A stretch of DNA of 64,000 nt, taken from JAGVMG01 sp964461105 (lineage in GTDB: Bacteria > Chlamydiota > Chlamydiia > Chlamydiales > Rhabdochlamydiaceae). Location of the stretch: assembly GCA_964461105.1 (NCBI GenBank), contig CAYWSY010000001.1:1-64000 (forward strand), read 5' to 3'. A program made the translations under genes and the position numbers. Shown piece after piece: positions 45,801 to 54,106 of the stretch. Each line of letters opens with the position of its first letter. The stretch's first letter is position 1. Under the pieces are notes generated by a model. It saw nothing but the letters and a program-made list of their open reading frames with translations. It had not been told where the DNA came from and ran no database searches.

Positions 45801-46760
45801 ATTCTGGTCTGCATAGATAATTAGCTCCAATGTTTTTTGGAGAAATCCCTTACTGGAGTATTGCTGTGTAAGGGATTTGCGAGCTTGTTTATATTTATTT
45901 TGGAGCCTCAATGTTTCAGTGTCAGAAAAATCTGCTCTAAACCCTGATCCTTGAGTAAATAAAAATTTTCTGGAGTTTTGATCATTAAAAAATTCTAGTT
46001 TGCTGTTGAGTTTTGTGAGCTTCTCCTTTAATTTTTCTTTGTGTTCCAGGGAGAGTCTTTTCAAAGGGATTATTGTCTTAGTAATCGATGTCGTAATTGA
46101 ACTCATCTCATCGAACAAGCGAGCATTTTTTTCACCATATCCCAAGGCAATTCCTAAAAGATGATGCTGAGAATAGAATTTCTCTTTATATCGTTTGTTG
46201 TTAAGCAACTCGTTTACTAGATCTTCTGCTGTTTTTTCTTTATTCGAAAATTGATTCAAATTAAATTGATCAATCTGTTGAGCGAAAATTTGTTTCAGTA
46301 ATTTATTGTTTATGACGACGATTTTTGCCCAACGTAATTCTGCGTTTGTTTCGATAAAGTCAAAGAAAATATTTTTTCCGCAGAACAGATGTTGATATTT
46401 TTTCCATGTTTCAAAACCAAGATGAAAAAGGATGTCATTTTGATTGAAGCTCTCAAAGAAAAGTTCGAGATTTATCGATGGCAGGGATGAGGCTTGTGTA
46501 ATTGACGTTTTTGGTAAAAAGTAAGAATGAAAACTCATTGGTTTTTCACCTAAAAGAACATAGCCAATTTGTTCTTCCTGAATTAAACATCGAAAAAAAT
46601 AGTCGAGCTCAAAGATTTCCTTCGGAGATAGAGATGAAAGAAAAGCAGGTATTTTTTCGGGTGTGATTCGCTGTTTTGTTGGGTTTCGCAAAAGAAATAG
46701 AATTGGAGCGATTAATATAATGGATAAAAGCAGAACTGAGAAGAGAGCTTTCTTTTTCAT
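45780..46760 (-). CDS. Membrane-anchored hypothetical protein
   Basis: 326 residues from the ATG at 46760, which overlaps the stop of the exonuclease-like gene (ATGA). One N-terminal membrane segment (ALFSVLLLSIILIAPILFLL) and a long, charged, mostly helical rest (PEKIPAFLSSLSPKEIFELD, RLSLEHKEKLKEKLTKLNSK). No lipobox. Family unknown. AT-rich compared with the neighbours. Confidence 0.68.
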   Translation of the reverse strand: MKKKALFSVLLLSIILIAPILFLLRNPTKQRITPEKIPAFLSSLSPKEIFELDYFFRCLIQEEQIGYVLLGEKPMSFHSYFLPKTSITQASSLPSINLELFFESFNQNDILFHLGFETWKKYQHLFCGKNIFFDFIETNAELRWAKIVVINNKLLKQIFAQQIDQFNLNQFSNKEKTAEDLVNELLNNKRYKEKFYSQHHLLGIALGYGEKNARLFDEMSSITTSITKTIIPLKRLSLEHKEKLKEKLTKLNSKLEFFNDQNSRKFLFTQGSGFRADFSDTETLRLQNKYKQARKSLTQQYSSKGFLQKTLELIIYADQNSTRRTL

Positions 46761-47350
46761 GATTGCAATTTCGGAAACCCAACAACAGCTGTATAGCAAA
46801 GTAATAAATGGTTCGTGCCGTTTAGTGCACGGTGGGGTTGCTCCTCAACAGGCAGCTTCATTGCTAGCGCAATTTTGTCTTTAGTGTATCCCGATTCCCA
46901 GGGCAGTTTTCCCCCTTGTGTTTTTGCAAGGAGCAACGCTCTTGACCAGAACATTGATGCTAAATCCAGCCAGTGGTAGGGCCAGAGCAATTCTTCTTGT
47001 TGATCAGGGTCGATCAATTGGGAGAAAAAGACCCGGTCAAATGAGGGGTTTTGGCAAATGAAGACTGCCTTTCCTCGCTTGATCTCATGCTTAGAAAATA
47101 ACGCGATGATTTGGCTTGCCACGGCCTTTGGAGAAGGAGCGTTTTTAACTTCATCCCAAGCAAATCCATTAACCTTCAAGCTGTTTGGATCGCTCAATTT
47201 CCATTCCTCTTCCGTCAGTTGAATGGGAGAACAAAATTGCTCCTTAAGTTCACCTGTATCCACATCGATGATTTTGAATGCAATTTCAACAATGCGGTGT
47301 CTCTTCGCGTTAAGCCCATTGGTTTCAGAGTCAAGGAAGATGGCGAGCAC
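46757..47350 (-). CDS. DnaQ/RNase T-fold 3'-5' exonuclease-like protein
   Basis: 197 residues. ExoI motif LDSETNGLNAKRHRIVEIAF (Asp and Glu), ExoII in CQNPSFDRVFF (Asp). ExoIII reads PHRALNGTNHL: the family's HxAxxD Asp is Gly here (a single GAC/GGC change would account for it). The enzyme may be impaired or use another ligand. Substrate is not predictable. It starts an operon with the anchored protein (4-nt overlap). Confidence 0.8.
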   Translation of the reverse strand: MLAIFLDSETNGLNAKRHRIVEIAFKIIDVDTGELKEQFCSPIQLTEEEWKLSDPNSLKVNGFAWDEVKNAPSPKAVASQIIALFSKHEIKRGKAVFICQNPSFDRVFFSQLIDPDQQEELLWPYHWLDLASMFWSRALLLAKTQGGKLPWESGYTKDKIALAMKLPVEEQPHRALNGTNHLLLCYTAVVGFPKLQS

Positions 47351-47465
47351 AGGCTACCTATTGTTGCAAAAGTTGACATTACCAACAAATCGAATCACAT
47401 TTCAATGCTTTTTTCTAGCTATGCAGTCTTTAATTTGTTATAGCTTCTAAAAAATGGAGCTAACC

Positions 47466-47930
47466 ATGGAATACGATATTGGGATCCCTGAGCAAAAAAG
47501 ACAGGCGATCTGTAATGGGCTAAGCCGTCTGCTTGCTGATACCTATGCGCTGTATTTAAAAACTCAGAATTTTCATTGGAACTTGACCGGTGTGGAGTTT
47601 TATTCCTTTCATCTGCTGTTTGAAAAGCACTATGAAAACCTTGCCGATGCCATCGACGAGATTGCAGAGCGGATTCGTGCCCTTGGTTTTTATGTCGATG
47701 CGTCGTTTACCGCTTTCAATCAGCAAACTGGAATCAAAGGGGAAAACAGAGTCCTAGTCCTCTCCGATATGATCAGCAGTTTAATTGAAGGGCATGAGAC
47801 GCTGATCCTTCATGCCAGAAAAGTCGCAACTGAAGCAGATAATGATGGGGATTTTGCAACTGTTGATATGATCGGCAGGCGACTAGGGGATCATGAAAAG
47901 ATGGTTTGGATGCTCCAATCAGGGCGGTAA
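47466..47930 (+). CDS. dps: Dps-family ferritin-like protein
   Basis: 154 residues from the ATG at 47466, with GGAG 6 nt upstream; another ATG at 47454 lies before that ribosome site. The Dps ferroxidase motif NFHWNLTGVEFYSFHLLF and DEIAERIRALG are present. Binds iron and protects against peroxide as a dodecamer. Monocistronic. Confidence 0.93.
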   Translation: MEYDIGIPEQKRQAICNGLSRLLADTYALYLKTQNFHWNLTGVEFYSFHLLFEKHYENLADAIDEIAERIRALGFYVDASFTAFNQQTGIKGENRVLVLSDMISSLIEGHETLILHARKVATEADNDGDFATVDMIGRRLGDHEKMVWMLQSGR

Positions 47931-48016
47931 AAACATAAATTTATTTTGTCGCTTTTTTGTTGCTGGCTGGAAACACGTCGATTTGCTATTGTTGTCTGCT
48001 TTGAGGCTATAATAAA

Positions 48017-48466
48017 ATGCCAATTTCTCCACATAAACAGCGCGAGCTGGTCTTTATTCTCGTTTATAGTGATGACTTTAACTCTGCAGACGAGGCAGAC
48101 ATGACTAAGCTTCTCATGCATGAGCTTGAAGTAACCAAAAAGGTTATGAAGATTGCCCATGAAGAGAAACTGTTGATTCAAGAAAAGATTTTAGAAATTG
48201 ATGAGCACATTAAGCAGCATTCTAAAGCCTATGAATTTGAGAGAATTCCTCGTGTTGAAAGAAATATTTTGAGACTAGCTGTCTATGAGCTGATGTTCTC
48301 TAAAACCGTTCCTCCGAAAGTGGCGATTGCTGAAGCGATTCGCCTCTCTCGTAAATTTGCGACAGCTGAATCGGCAACGTTTGTTAATGCAATTTTAGAC
48401 GCGATCTATCAAATCCAGCTCACTCAAAGAGGTCAACCCCAAGATGCCCCTGCCCTTTCGGTTTGA
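48017..48466 (+). CDS. nusB: Transcription antitermination protein NusB
   Basis: 149 residues, all-helical NusB fold: PRVERNILRLAVYELMF and PPKVAIAEAIRLSRKFATAESATFVNAILD. It acts with NusE on rRNA leader boxA. Its final 23 nt overlap murB, giving the nusB-murB pairing also seen in Chlamydiaceae. GAGG about 10 nt upstream is a weak ribosome site. Confidence 0.94.
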   Translation: MPISPHKQRELVFILVYSDDFNSADEADMTKLLMHELEVTKKVMKIAHEEKLLIQEKILEIDEHIKQHSKAYEFERIPRVERNILRLAVYELMFSKTVPPKVAIAEAIRLSRKFATAESATFVNAILDAIYQIQLTQRGQPQDAPALSV

Positions 48467-49316
48467 AGTCGAAAAGCTTTTAAGTGAATATTCCACTTTT
48501 GGAATTGGAGGGCCGGCTCGATTTTTAGTGGAAGTGCAGAAGATCGAAGAGATGCAGGCGCTATTGCGTTATTGCCATCAGAATCAACTTCCCTTTCTTG
48601 TGATTGGGAAGGGATCGAATTGTCTGTTTGACGATCGTGGATTTGATGGGCTCATCATCGTTAATAAAATTTCCTTCTGTCAGTTTGATTGGCCTCTGAT
48701 CTCTGTGGGTGCTGGATACAGTTTTTCTCTGCTTGGGGTTCAGACTGCGCGTCAAGGGTGGGCTGGGTTAGAGTTCGCTTCTGGAATTCCCGGATCCGTC
48801 GGCGGCGCTATCTTTATGAATGCGGGAGCAAGCGGCGCTGAGACGGCAGAGACTCTTATTGAAGTGACTTTTGTTAATGAACGGGGAGAACTCGAAATCT
48901 ACCGGAAGGATCAAATTGAGTTTTCCTACCGCTTTTCTTCGTTCCATCAAAAGAAAGGCGCAATTGTTTCAGCAAAATTTCTCTTGACCCCTTGTCTAGA
49001 GGCGCGGAAAAAGCAGCTTTCTATTGTGGATTACCGCACGCGCACTCAGCCGTATGGGTCTCAATCTGCTGGATGCGTCTTTCGCAACCCGCCTAGCCAT
49101 TCTGCAGGGGCTTTAATTCAACAGGCAGGGCTCAAAGGGCTTTGCATCAATGGAGCTGAGGTTTCAACGAAACACGCTAATTTCATTGTCAATAAGGAAT
49201 CTGCCAAAGCTGCAGATATTCTTGCGCTTGCTCAAGAAGTGAAAAAAACGGTTAAAGAAAAAATGGACATCGATCTTGAAATGGAGATTCGTTGTATCCC
49301 TTTTCAAGGGAGTTAA
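48444..49316 (+). CDS. murB: UDP-N-acetylenolpyruvoylglucosamine reductase
   Basis: 290 residues. Peptidoglycan precursor enzyme with FAD: GKGSNCLFDDRGFDGLIIV, ASGIPGSVGGAIFMNAGASG and AGLKGLCINGAEVSTKHANF. At the place of the usual catalytic Ser (GSxF), the sequence is SAGCVFRNP, so Cys takes its role or the family variant differs. Reduces UDP-GlcNAc-enolpyruvate to UDP-MurNAc. It overlaps nusB and ends 3 nt before the PHP gene. Confidence 0.94.
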   Translation: MPLPFRFEVEKLLSEYSTFGIGGPARFLVEVQKIEEMQALLRYCHQNQLPFLVIGKGSNCLFDDRGFDGLIIVNKISFCQFDWPLISVGAGYSFSLLGVQTARQGWAGLEFASGIPGSVGGAIFMNAGASGAETAETLIEVTFVNERGELEIYRKDQIEFSYRFSSFHQKKGAIVSAKFLLTPCLEARKKQLSIVDYRTRTQPYGSQSAGCVFRNPPSHSAGALIQQAGLKGLCINGAEVSTKHANFIVNKESAKAADILALAQEVKKTVKEKMDIDLEMEIRCIPFQGS

Positions 49317-49319
49317 TAC

Positions 49320-50138
49320 GTGAGCTTTCGAGCAGATCTTCATTGTCATACCACTTGCAGCGATGGGACATTTACACCGGAAGAATTAGTCCGTCACGCT
49401 CGCGAGGTTGGCCTTAACGGTCTTTCAATTACCGATCACGACACCATGGATGCATATGCTTCTGCGTTTCCCGTTGCTAAAGAATTAGGGATTCGACTCG
49501 GAACTGGAATCGAATTTTCTTGCATGCTCAAAGAGATAAGCATTCATATTCTTGGCTACGACTTTCTGCTTGATGACTCGGGGATGGTTGAATTGTGCAG
49601 CAAACACCAAGAAAGACGCATGAAGCGCAATTGTGCGATCTTGAAGAAGTTGGTGGCCCTTAGGATGCCTATTTCTGAAGAAGAGCTGTTTGCAAAAGGG
49701 GAGAAAAGTATTGGAAGGCCCCATATTGCTCAGTTGATGGTTGAAAAAGGATATGTAGGTTCGATCAAAGATGCTTTTGGACTCTATATCGGCGATGGGA
49801 AAAGAGCTTTTGTTCGAGGAGATGTCTTTACTATTCCAGAGACCATCGACATCATTCATGGTGCGCAAGGAAAAGCTTTTATTGCACATCCTCATCTGAT
49901 CGAGCGCAATGCGATCATCAAGGAGCTCATGAAATTGCCCTTTGATGGAATCGAATGTTATTATGGCAGATTTTTAGCAAACCAAGAAAAGAGATGGATC
50001 CAGCTTGCTAAAGAAAAAAAACTACTCATCAGTGGTGGTTCTGATTTCCACGGACACATTAAAGCCTATGTCACTTTGGGCAGCTCGTGGGTGGATGAAG
50101 AGGCATTTAACCAGATTTTTTCTAAACCGCTTGCATGA
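49320..50138 (+). CDS. PHP-domain phosphoesterase
   Basis: 272 residues, starting GTG with GGAG 8 nt upstream. Metal motifs DLHCHTTCSDGT, ITDHDT, GIEFSC, AHPHL and SGGSDFHG match the YciV/Rnm group of trinuclear-metal phosphoesterases (5'-3' exoribonuclease or nucleotide 3',5'-bisphosphate hydrolysis). The exact activity is not fixed by sequence. It overlaps folC by 4 nt. Confidence 0.88.
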   Translation: MSFRADLHCHTTCSDGTFTPEELVRHAREVGLNGLSITDHDTMDAYASAFPVAKELGIRLGTGIEFSCMLKEISIHILGYDFLLDDSGMVELCSKHQERRMKRNCAILKKLVALRMPISEEELFAKGEKSIGRPHIAQLMVEKGYVGSIKDAFGLYIGDGKRAFVRGDVFTIPETIDIIHGAQGKAFIAHPHLIERNAIIKELMKLPFDGIECYYGRFLANQEKRWIQLAKEKKLLISGGSDFHGHIKAYVTLGSSWVDEEAFNQIFSKPLA

Positions 50139-51301
50139 CCATTTTACAACAGATTTTTACATTGACGACACCCCCAGGTGAGCGCAGAGGCTTAAAACAA
50201 ATGCAAGAGCTCATCTTGCGTTTTGATTCTCCTCAGCAAGAGTATCCATGCATCCACATTGCAGGAAGCAATGGAAAAGGTTCGGTTGCGACTAAAATAG
50301 CAGGGGCGCTTCAGGCATCGGGACTGAAAGTAGGTCTTTATACATCCCCCCATCTTCATTCTTTTTGCGAGAGGATTGCGATCAATGGGACTCCCATTTC
50401 TGAGATTTGTGCAGAAAATGGCGTGCAGGAGATTTTGGATACTAAACTCGAGCCCACTTTTTTTGAAATTGCCACACTCCTTGCTTTTTTAACATTTAAG
50501 CGTGAACAAGTTGATGTCGCTGTTATTGAAGCGGGACTCGGCGGCAGACTCGATGCCACGAACGTCATTACACCCATTCTTTCTGTCATCACATCGATCA
50601 GTAAGGAACATTCCCATCTCCTCGGAGAGGACCTCGAGACAATTGCGAGAGAGAAAGCTGGAATCCTTAAACCTGGGATTCCTGTCGTACTAGGACCCTG
50701 TGCAAGACAGCAGGCAATTCGAGAAAGGGCCACTTTCTTGCAATGCCCCGTAGTTAGTGTGGATCAATCATTTTTCCATTACGATGAGGAAAATCGAGCC
50801 ATTGCGCTGCAATGTTTAATGGTGCTTGGCAAACGATACCCCATGACATTTGAACAGATTGAGCAAGGACTTAACATGCGTCCTTCCTGCAGGATGGAGC
50901 AACGGGGGCGGATCATCTATGATGTCGCTCATAATCCCGATGCCTGTGCCAGGTTGGTGCAAGCCCTTGGCCATAGCTATCCAAATACCAAATTTCGTTT
51001 TCTTGTAGGCTTTTGCAAGGATAAAGAGATCGATGCTTGCCTGCGTCTTCTAGCTCCGGCAGCAACCCACTTTCATTTGGTTCAGGCAGGCTCATCCCGA
51101 GCAGCTCTAGTCCACGCCCTTGCTAAAGCAGTGCCCAATTCTGTGCCCTATACGTGTTATGAATCGATTGAAGAAGGAATGAAAGAAGCCCATTTGCTTG
51201 GGAGGAATCAAGCAAATGAGCTTCTGGTTATCACAGGAAGCTTTTATCTTATGGATGAGGTTATGCGCCTATCTGCGCTGGAGGCTGGCTTAATTTATTA
51301 A
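50135..51301 (+). CDS. folC: Folylpolyglutamate/dihydrofolate synthase
   Basis: 388 residues. ATP loop AGSNGKGSVATKIAG, GLYTSPHLHSFCERI, VIEAGLGGRLDATNVI and DVAHNPDAC. A Mur-ligase relative that adds glutamate to folates. Fourth gene of nusB-murB-PHP-folC. Its 3' end overlaps the convergent gene at 51261 by 41 nt. Confidence 0.93.
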   Translation: MTILQQIFTLTTPPGERRGLKQMQELILRFDSPQQEYPCIHIAGSNGKGSVATKIAGALQASGLKVGLYTSPHLHSFCERIAINGTPISEICAENGVQEILDTKLEPTFFEIATLLAFLTFKREQVDVAVIEAGLGGRLDATNVITPILSVITSISKEHSHLLGEDLETIAREKAGILKPGIPVVLGPCARQQAIRERATFLQCPVVSVDQSFFHYDEENRAIALQCLMVLGKRYPMTFEQIEQGLNMRPSCRMEQRGRIIYDVAHNPDACARLVQALGHSYPNTKFRFLVGFCKDKEIDACLRLLAPAATHFHLVQAGSSRAALVHALAKAVPNSVPYTCYESIEEGMKEAHLLGRNQANELLVITGSFYLMDEVMRLSALEAGLIY

Positions 51302-52064
51302 GCTCGGTAAAAATATCTTCAATGAGATCTTGAGAAGGATAGAGCTCTCCATTGCCAACAAGTTCATTTACAGTAGCGCAGAGTGTTTGTAATGTTTTCC
51401 AATAATCTACAAATAAAACCCCACCGAGAAAAGTGGCATGTTCTTGAATCCGCTGTTGATGATGTGGGGGAAGCTGATTGTACCCCCGTTTTGCATCGAT
51501 GAGTTTTCCATCGTAGAATGCATGAGCAATCTCAAGAATCTCTTCAAATTGCCCCTCTTCGAGTTCATCGTTAAGTAAATGAATGGCTGGTTGGTTCACA
51601 CTTGAAAAGTTGGGTGTTGTTGCCATTTCTATCGTGCGGCGCGCATCTGCAATGACCTGTCGATCTGCAATGCAGGCTCTGTGATCTTGAGTAAATTCAT
51701 GAATGTGTTGCTTTAGTAGGTCAACTGCCTCAGCAGAGACAATCCCAAGAGTGAGCGCCTCTTTTAAAGAGCTCGCTTCCTTTTGGATCTCGGAGATTTG
51801 CCTTTCGATCCAAGCATCGTCAAGTCGTTTGTATAAACTGATAATCTTATTTTCAATCTCTTGAAAAGCCATCTTTTCAAAGAGAGTCACATTTTGTGCT
51901 CCCACCTCGAAGAGACCTGCAAAAATTAGGTCCAATTTACGGCTTAATTCACGTGCATTTTTTCTGGAGATAAATGGGTGCTCCAATTGCTTGCACAATG
52001 TGTTCACTTGGATATGTAAGTGATGGGGTGAAGCGGCCTTAAAATTAATTTTTACCTTTCTCAT
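51261..52064 (-). CDS. Helical hypothetical protein
   Basis: 267 residues, soluble, no signal peptide, predicted almost entirely helical with coiled-coil stretches (IENKIISLYKRLDDAWIERQ, ISEIQKEASSLKEALTLG). No family recognised. Together with the next gene upstream it could be chlamydia-specific. An AT-rich gap of 107 nt (52065-52171) separates them. The 41-nt overlap with folC supports the stop position. Confidence 0.66.
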   Translation of the reverse strand: MRKVKINFKAASPHHLHIQVNTLCKQLEHPFISRKNARELSRKLDLIFAGLFEVGAQNVTLFEKMAFQEIENKIISLYKRLDDAWIERQISEIQKEASSLKEALTLGIVSAEAVDLLKQHIHEFTQDHRACIADRQVIADARRTIEMATTPNFSSVNQPAIHLLNDELEEGQFEEILEIAHAFYDGKLIDAKRGYNQLPPHHQQRIQEHATFLGGVLFVDYWKTLQTLCATVNELVGNGELYPSQDLIEDIFTELNKLSQPPAQIGA

Positions 52065-52171
52065 AACCCTCGAAGCTTTTTATTTTATAATATTATAAGT
52101 TCACACAGTTCCTGTTCTTCATTATACATTAAATGCAATTAATGCGCAATAGGCATAGTTTATTTGAAAAT

Positions 52172-53338
52172 TTATTTGTTTATTAAGCTTCTTACTCTTT
52201 CAATCGTTTGATTAATTGCGGTTATTTTAGTTTCAAGATCAAGTGGAATTGAATTCGTTAAGCACGCAGGCCCATAAACAAGCGGATCTGTGGCAGGTCT
52301 GTGTGCTGCGATCCAAAGAGTCTGATAGAATAGCGTATCTAGTGATGTTTTTGGTGAAGAGCTGTGTATGTGGAATTTGATTTTCTTAAGAAGTGGTAAC
52401 AGTCGCTGTAAGTCTTCCGTTTGATTGTGTGTAATGGCCCGTTTGATGACGGGCAGTAAAAGAGTTGCGCGCGTGCGATGAATGACCTCGATTTTGTCCG
52501 TAAGCGTTGTTTTGCATCCCTCGATTTCAAGGAATGCATAGCAGCCGTAGCGCTTTTTAGAGACGTCTTTTTTTTTTTGCTGATGCAGGTTGCGCGTGTG
52601 TTGGTAGATTCTTTTAATTAGCGCTTCTCCTGAGCCCATGGTGCATTCTTCTCTGATCTGAATCAGGGCAACTTGAATCATATCTGGATTGGAATGAATC
52701 GAGGTGTTTTCGAGAAGCTCTAGCAGCTCAAATTGCAGCACAATCTGATCGACTTTTCGCGCCGTTGAAATGGGTTCAGATGAGGATGTACAAGGAGAAG
52801 AGAGCTTCATATGGATGTGGGACCGGAGGATTTTGAGATCTAAACAGTGATAGATTTCAAGGAGCTTGTTGCAAAGTTCTCTGATTTCGCTAGCTGAGCG
52901 GTGGCGTGTGGGAAACTCTTGGAGTTCATTCAACCAGCTCTCTGTTTCTTCTTTTGAAGCATGGTCTGCCCAGATCTGCATTTTTTCTGTTATGTGTTGA
53001 ATGATGGCGCAAATGATGGGTTCAACGCTTGTTGAGTCAGCATTTTCAAGCCGCTCACAGAAGAATAGGATGTCAGAATCAACACCAATTTTTCTTAAAT
53101 AACGCCCATCAATGAGGCCTAAAGGCAAGAGCTGATCAGCTTTGATTCCAAGGTTGTTTTCATAGCTTTTCATCCCATCGTGTGGAGCTGTCGAAAGAGG
53201 GATGCCAATTGCCCATTTTCCAAGTGCTGTAAAGATATCAAGATCATCAAATGCATCTTGATGCTTTTTTAAGCCCTCATCGAGATAAAGATAACTCGGG
53301 TGATATGTCGATGTTGATAATATAGGTTCGATTGCCAT
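52172..53338 (-). CDS. Hypothetical protein
   Basis: 388 residues, soluble, no signal peptide. Starts MAIEPILSTSTYHPSYLYLD. Helical with clusters of charged and His residues (LKFHIHS at the C-terminal third is KKIKFHIHSSSPK). No family recognised. Its first 62 nt overlap the end of mnmM in a different frame, an unusually long same-strand overlap. Confidence 0.66.
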   Translation of the reverse strand: MAIEPILSTSTYHPSYLYLDEGLKKHQDAFDDLDIFTALGKWAIGIPLSTAPHDGMKSYENNLGIKADQLLPLGLIDGRYLRKIGVDSDILFFCERLENADSTSVEPIICAIIQHITEKMQIWADHASKEETESWLNELQEFPTRHRSASEIRELCNKLLEIYHCLDLKILRSHIHMKLSSPCTSSSEPISTARKVDQIVLQFELLELLENTSIHSNPDMIQVALIQIREECTMGSGEALIKRIYQHTRNLHQQKKKDVSKKRYGCYAFLEIEGCKTTLTDKIEVIHRTRATLLLPVIKRAITHNQTEDLQRLLPLLKKIKFHIHSSSPKTSLDTLFYQTLWIAAHRPATDPLVYGPACLTNSIPLDLETKITAINQTIERVRSLINK

Positions 53339-53972
53339 GGTGTGCTCGCGGTGTTTGAAGTTGCTTTTGAATGAGTAATAGAGAAGGAGAAGTCATTGAG
53401 TTGGCCCATTGATGATGGCAGATATTCCAGAGGGGGGTCGGAAGAGAGCTGACAAATGCAAGCAGAGCGGTTTGCTCTTCTTTTCCCTCTTTGTGTCCAG
53501 GATAGCAGGTGATGCAAATCACCCCTCCAGGAGCAATCAGTTCAAGGGCAGCTTGTACACTGATGAGTGTTGTGGATGTATGTGTTTTAATCGTTTTATC
53601 GCTTCCGGGCAGATATCCAAGGTTGTAGACGATAAGTCGCACACATGCTCTGCTCAGATCGGGAAATTGGGTGTGGGATTGCTCAAGTAAGGTGACTTGA
53701 GAGCATTCGGCTAAAGAGAGGTTAGCCTCCAGCAACTGCCTCGTTTTAAAGATGGCTTGTGGTTGAATGTCGAGTCCGATGACATGACCACCCTTAGAGA
53801 GAAGTTGAGCTAATTTTAACGTGTCATGGCCATTGCCGCAAGTAGCATCAATTGCAGTATCTCCTTGTTGGAGAAGGCGGCCCCAATACGCATGGGCCAA
53901 ATCGAGATGGGAAGAAAATAATGGAAACAACGTACGCATATGCGGAAAGTTTAATCTTTTGCTTTTCATCAT
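53277..53972 (-). CDS. mnmM: tRNA mnm5s2U34 methyltransferase-like (MnmM/YtqB)
   Basis: 231 residues, class I SAM methyltransferase. DATCGNGHDTLKLAQLL, VIGLDIQPQAIFKTRQLL, VYNLGYLPGSDKTIKT and ITCYPGHKEGKEEQ fit the YtqB/MnmM family, which methylates the wobble uridine of certain tRNAs. The C-terminal 20 residues extend over the start of the next gene. Start could also be the ATG at 53939. Confidence 0.88.
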   Translation of the reverse strand: MMKSKRLNFPHMRTLFPLFSSHLDLAHAYWGRLLQQGDTAIDATCGNGHDTLKLAQLLSKGGHVIGLDIQPQAIFKTRQLLEANLSLAECSQVTLLEQSHTQFPDLSRACVRLIVYNLGYLPGSDKTIKTHTSTTLISVQAALELIAPGGVICITCYPGHKEGKEEQTALLAFVSSLPTPLWNICHHQWANSMTSPSLLLIQKQLQTPRAHHGNRTYIINIDISPELSLSR

Positions 53973-54028
53973 GCAAGAATTTCTTGCTCAAAATTAAGCG
54001 GAAGGGTTAAGCTGTCCATCTAAATTAA

Positions 54029-54102
54029 GGGGTATTAGCTCAGTTGGTTAGAGCGCCACGTTGACATCGTGGAGGTCGGTTGTTCGAGTCAACTATATCC
54101 CA
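54029..54102 (+). tRNA. tRNA-Val (anticodon GAC)
   Basis: 74 nt. Acceptor GGGGTAT with ATATCCC (one G-U), D arm GCTC/GAGC, anticodon stem CCACG/CGTGG with loop TTGACAT, T arm GGTTG-TTCGAGT-CAACT, discriminator A. No CCA encoded. The next gene starts 4 nt after it. Confidence 0.97.
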
Positions 54103-54106
54103 TCTT

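Noticed and set aside
48008..48013. Perfect TATAAT just upstream of nusB
   Set aside because: It lies 3 nt before the ATG, so transcription would begin after the start codon; no -35 box at the right distance.
54029..54106. tRNA-Val as a tRNA-like control element for the ThrRS-like gene
   Set aside because: It has all parts of a normal tRNA-Val, so it is more simply an ordinary tRNA gene that happens to precede the frame.
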